NCBI RefSeq assembly: GCF_002744715.1
Contig: NZ_KZ319373.1
Coordinates: 156,441-220,440, forward strand
Direction of reading: 5' to 3'
Origin: Marinobacter profundi
Lineage (GTDB): Bacteria; Pseudomonadota; Gammaproteobacteria; Pseudomonadales; Oleiphilaceae
DNA: 64,000 nucleotides
The notes below the pieces were generated by a model. The model worked only from the letters and a program-made list of their open reading frames with translations. It was not told the origin of the DNA and searched no databases. Each line of letters begins with the position of its first letter. Position 1 is the first letter of the stretch. Below are positions 62,809 to 64,000 of the stretch, one piece after another. The translations under genes and the position numbers were made by a program.

Positions 62809-63702
62809 ATGGCATTAGTCAATTCCACCTGGGAGCCGGGAACTGCTCCTGTGTCAGTGGTTATGATATCTCTGAATGAGGCGCACAATATGGAAGCTGT
62901 GCTTGAGAATCTCAAAGGGTGGGCTCAAGAGGTTTTTTTGGTTGATAGCTGCAGTACAGATGCCACTGTGGATATTGCTTTGAGATATGGTGTTCATGTT
63001 GTGCAGCGGCCTTTTCGCGGGTTTGGCGATCAATGGAATTTCGCGTTGAGGGAGCTTCCCATCTGTGCGCCATGGACGATGAAGCTGGATCCCGACGAAA
63101 GGTTGAGCGACAGCCTCAAGCAAGAAATAATCGAAAAGGTTGAAAAAGCAGCTGATAGAAGCTTTACGGTTCCAATTCGCCTTTATTTTATGGGAAAGAG
63201 GCTTTCGAGCGTTCTCAGGTTGTTGAGACTCTGGAAAACAGGAACGGTGCAATTTAGTGACGTTCAAGCGAATGAACATGCAATCAGCGAAGATCCTCCA
63301 GGTATATTAGTTGGAGAGGTCAAGCATATGGATAGCCCAAGTTTGGATCACTGGGTAGTTAAGCAGAATCGTTACACAACAGCTGAAGCAATCAGCCAAT
63401 CTCAGAACAAGCCACTTGCAGTGCCTCCGAAGTTATTTGGTAATGCTCTTGAGCGACGGATGTGGCTCAAACGTAACTTCTGGAAAGTGCCTGGGCGTTA
63501 TTTGATTTTATTTGGCTACCACTTCTTCGTGCTGGGCGCTTGGAAAGCAGGCAAGGTAGGCTGGATATGGTCTCATCTGCGTACTGAGGTATACCGACAG
63601 TGGGAGTATAAGCGGTTTGAAATTGAACAAACTGGTCGGCTACCAACCAGTATTCCCTCCAATCCCGGCGAGCCGGATTCTCGGGTACGTTATTACGAGT
63701 AA
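62809..63702 (+). CDS. GT2-family glycosyltransferase (WaaE/KdtX-like)
   Basis: 297 aa. GT-A start VSVVMISLNEAHNMEAVLENLKGW, acidic DPDE motif near residue 97 (KLDPDERLS) and a hydrophobic C-terminal segment (YLILFGYHFFVLGAWKAG) suggesting membrane attachment. The WaaE/KdtX pattern is suggested by LNEAHNM and FRGFGDQWNFAL. Likely adds one sugar to the capsule or LPS unit. Confidence 0.87.
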   Translation: MALVNSTWEPGTAPVSVVMISLNEAHNMEAVLENLKGWAQEVFLVDSCSTDATVDIALRYGVHVVQRPFRGFGDQWNFALRELPICAPWTMKLDPDERLSDSLKQEIIEKVEKAADRSFTVPIRLYFMGKRLSSVLRLLRLWKTGTVQFSDVQANEHAISEDPPGILVGEVKHMDSPSLDHWVVKQNRYTTAEAISQSQNKPLAVPPKLFGNALERRMWLKRNFWKVPGRYLILFGYHFFVLGAWKAGKVGWIWSHLRTEVYRQWEYKRFEIEQTGRLPTSIPSNPGEPDSRVRYYE

Positions 63703-63753
63703 TGCCTCTTTAACCTCGCTTCCCTCTTAATTTGTACAAATTGGATTTGGTTT

Positions 63754-64000
63754 ATGTTTAACGGGCAAACGCTTCTCATTACCGGCGGCACCGGCTCCTT
63801 CGGTAACGCCGTTCTCAACCGCTTCCTGGATACCGATATCGAAGAAATCCGTATCTTCAGCCGGGATGAGAAAAAACAGGATGACATGCGCAAGCGCTAC
63901 GCCAATCCCAAGCTTAAGTTCTACATTGGCGATGTACGGGATTACAGCAGCATTCTGAATGCTACCCGGGGCGTGGACTTTATCTTCCACGCTGCGGCCT
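63754..64000 (+). CDS. FnlA/WbjB-like UDP-GlcNAc 4,6-dehydratase/5-epimerase (5' part)
   Basis: First 82 codons only. MFNGQTLLITGGTGSFGNAVLNRFLDTDIEEIRIFSRDEKKQDDMRKRY is the FnlA/WbjB/CapE N-terminus: Rossmann motif TGGTGSFGNAV. These enzymes start UDP-L-FucNAc or UDP-L-QuiNAc synthesis from UDP-GlcNAc. GC content returns to GC-rich here, so this is probably the conserved end of the variable region. The 3' end is outside the window. Confidence 0.85.
   Translation, partial: MFNGQTLLITGGTGSFGNAVLNRFLDTDIEEIRIFSRDEKKQDDMRKRYANPKLKFYIGDVRDYSSILNATRGVDFIFHAAA

Overview
The window looks like a chromosomal segment of a marine gammaproteobacterium, most likely Marinobacter or a close relative. This is inferred from the family content (paired DUF1302/DUF1329 genes, ibaG-murA-hisG-hisD-hisC order, pilBCD-coaE) and the overall GC-rich coding, not from a database match. 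All genes fit bacterial genetics; no rRNA or tRNA gene was recognised.

Layout. 1-8.7 kb is housekeeping: the end of an ibaG/BolA gene, murA, short-form hisG, hisD, hisC, a Nif3-like gene, yhcB/zapG (opposite strand), zapE and a thiolase. 9-15.5 kb holds a DUF1302-DUF1329 envelope pair and a large MalT-like LuxR regulator. 15.7-30.1 kb is almost entirely minus strand: a PlsC-type acyltransferase, a Bax-like glucosaminidase, a large unknown lipoprotein, a YfaZ-like porin, yacG, a hybrid histidine kinase, an outer-membrane unknown, trmO, coaE and pilD-pilC-pilB. The divergent pilA has a sigma-54 promoter and is followed by an AT-rich TfpO/O-antigen-ligase-like gene, probably a pilin glycosyltransferase. 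32.7-42 kb is accessory: a ferric-reductase-like flavoprotein, a beta-CASP exonuclease, a REP-associated tyrosine transposase (RAYT), cysQ, rfaH and four toxin-antitoxin modules (hicAB, parDE, DUF2281/PemK-like, and an antitoxin plus frameshifted vapC). 42-49 kb is a complete-looking nonulosonate (CMP-legionaminate type) pathway: legB, legC, a NeuD-like acetyltransferase, neuB, neuC, ptmE and neuA. 49.5-64 kb is a capsule/exopolysaccharide operon: yjbH, an unknown lipoprotein, wza, wzb, wzc, then AT-richer wzx, acetyltransferase, wzy, three glycosyltransferases and the start of an fnlA/wbjB-like gene.

The dominant non-genic signal is a family of about 60 short imperfect palindromes (arms GGGGACAGACC and GGTCAGTCCCC around three variable bases). 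They lie between genes from 6.0 to 51.8 kb and form REPIN-like inverted pairs and regular tandem arrays with periods of 37, 39, 43 or 45 bp, usually closed by one inverted copy. They flank the RAYT gene on both sides and separate almost every toxin-antitoxin unit; one array splits hicA from hicB. I read this as a RAYT/REPIN system that has shaped the accessory region. REP-RAYT systems are known in general; this array architecture and its toxin-antitoxin partitioning are the parts worth a second look.

A second regulatory story links genes here: rfaH lies about 10 kb upstream of a perfect ops-type element (GGCGGTAGCGTGC) located inside the first codons of yjbH, so RfaH probably drives read-through of the capsule operon, including past an intrinsic terminator ahead of wza.
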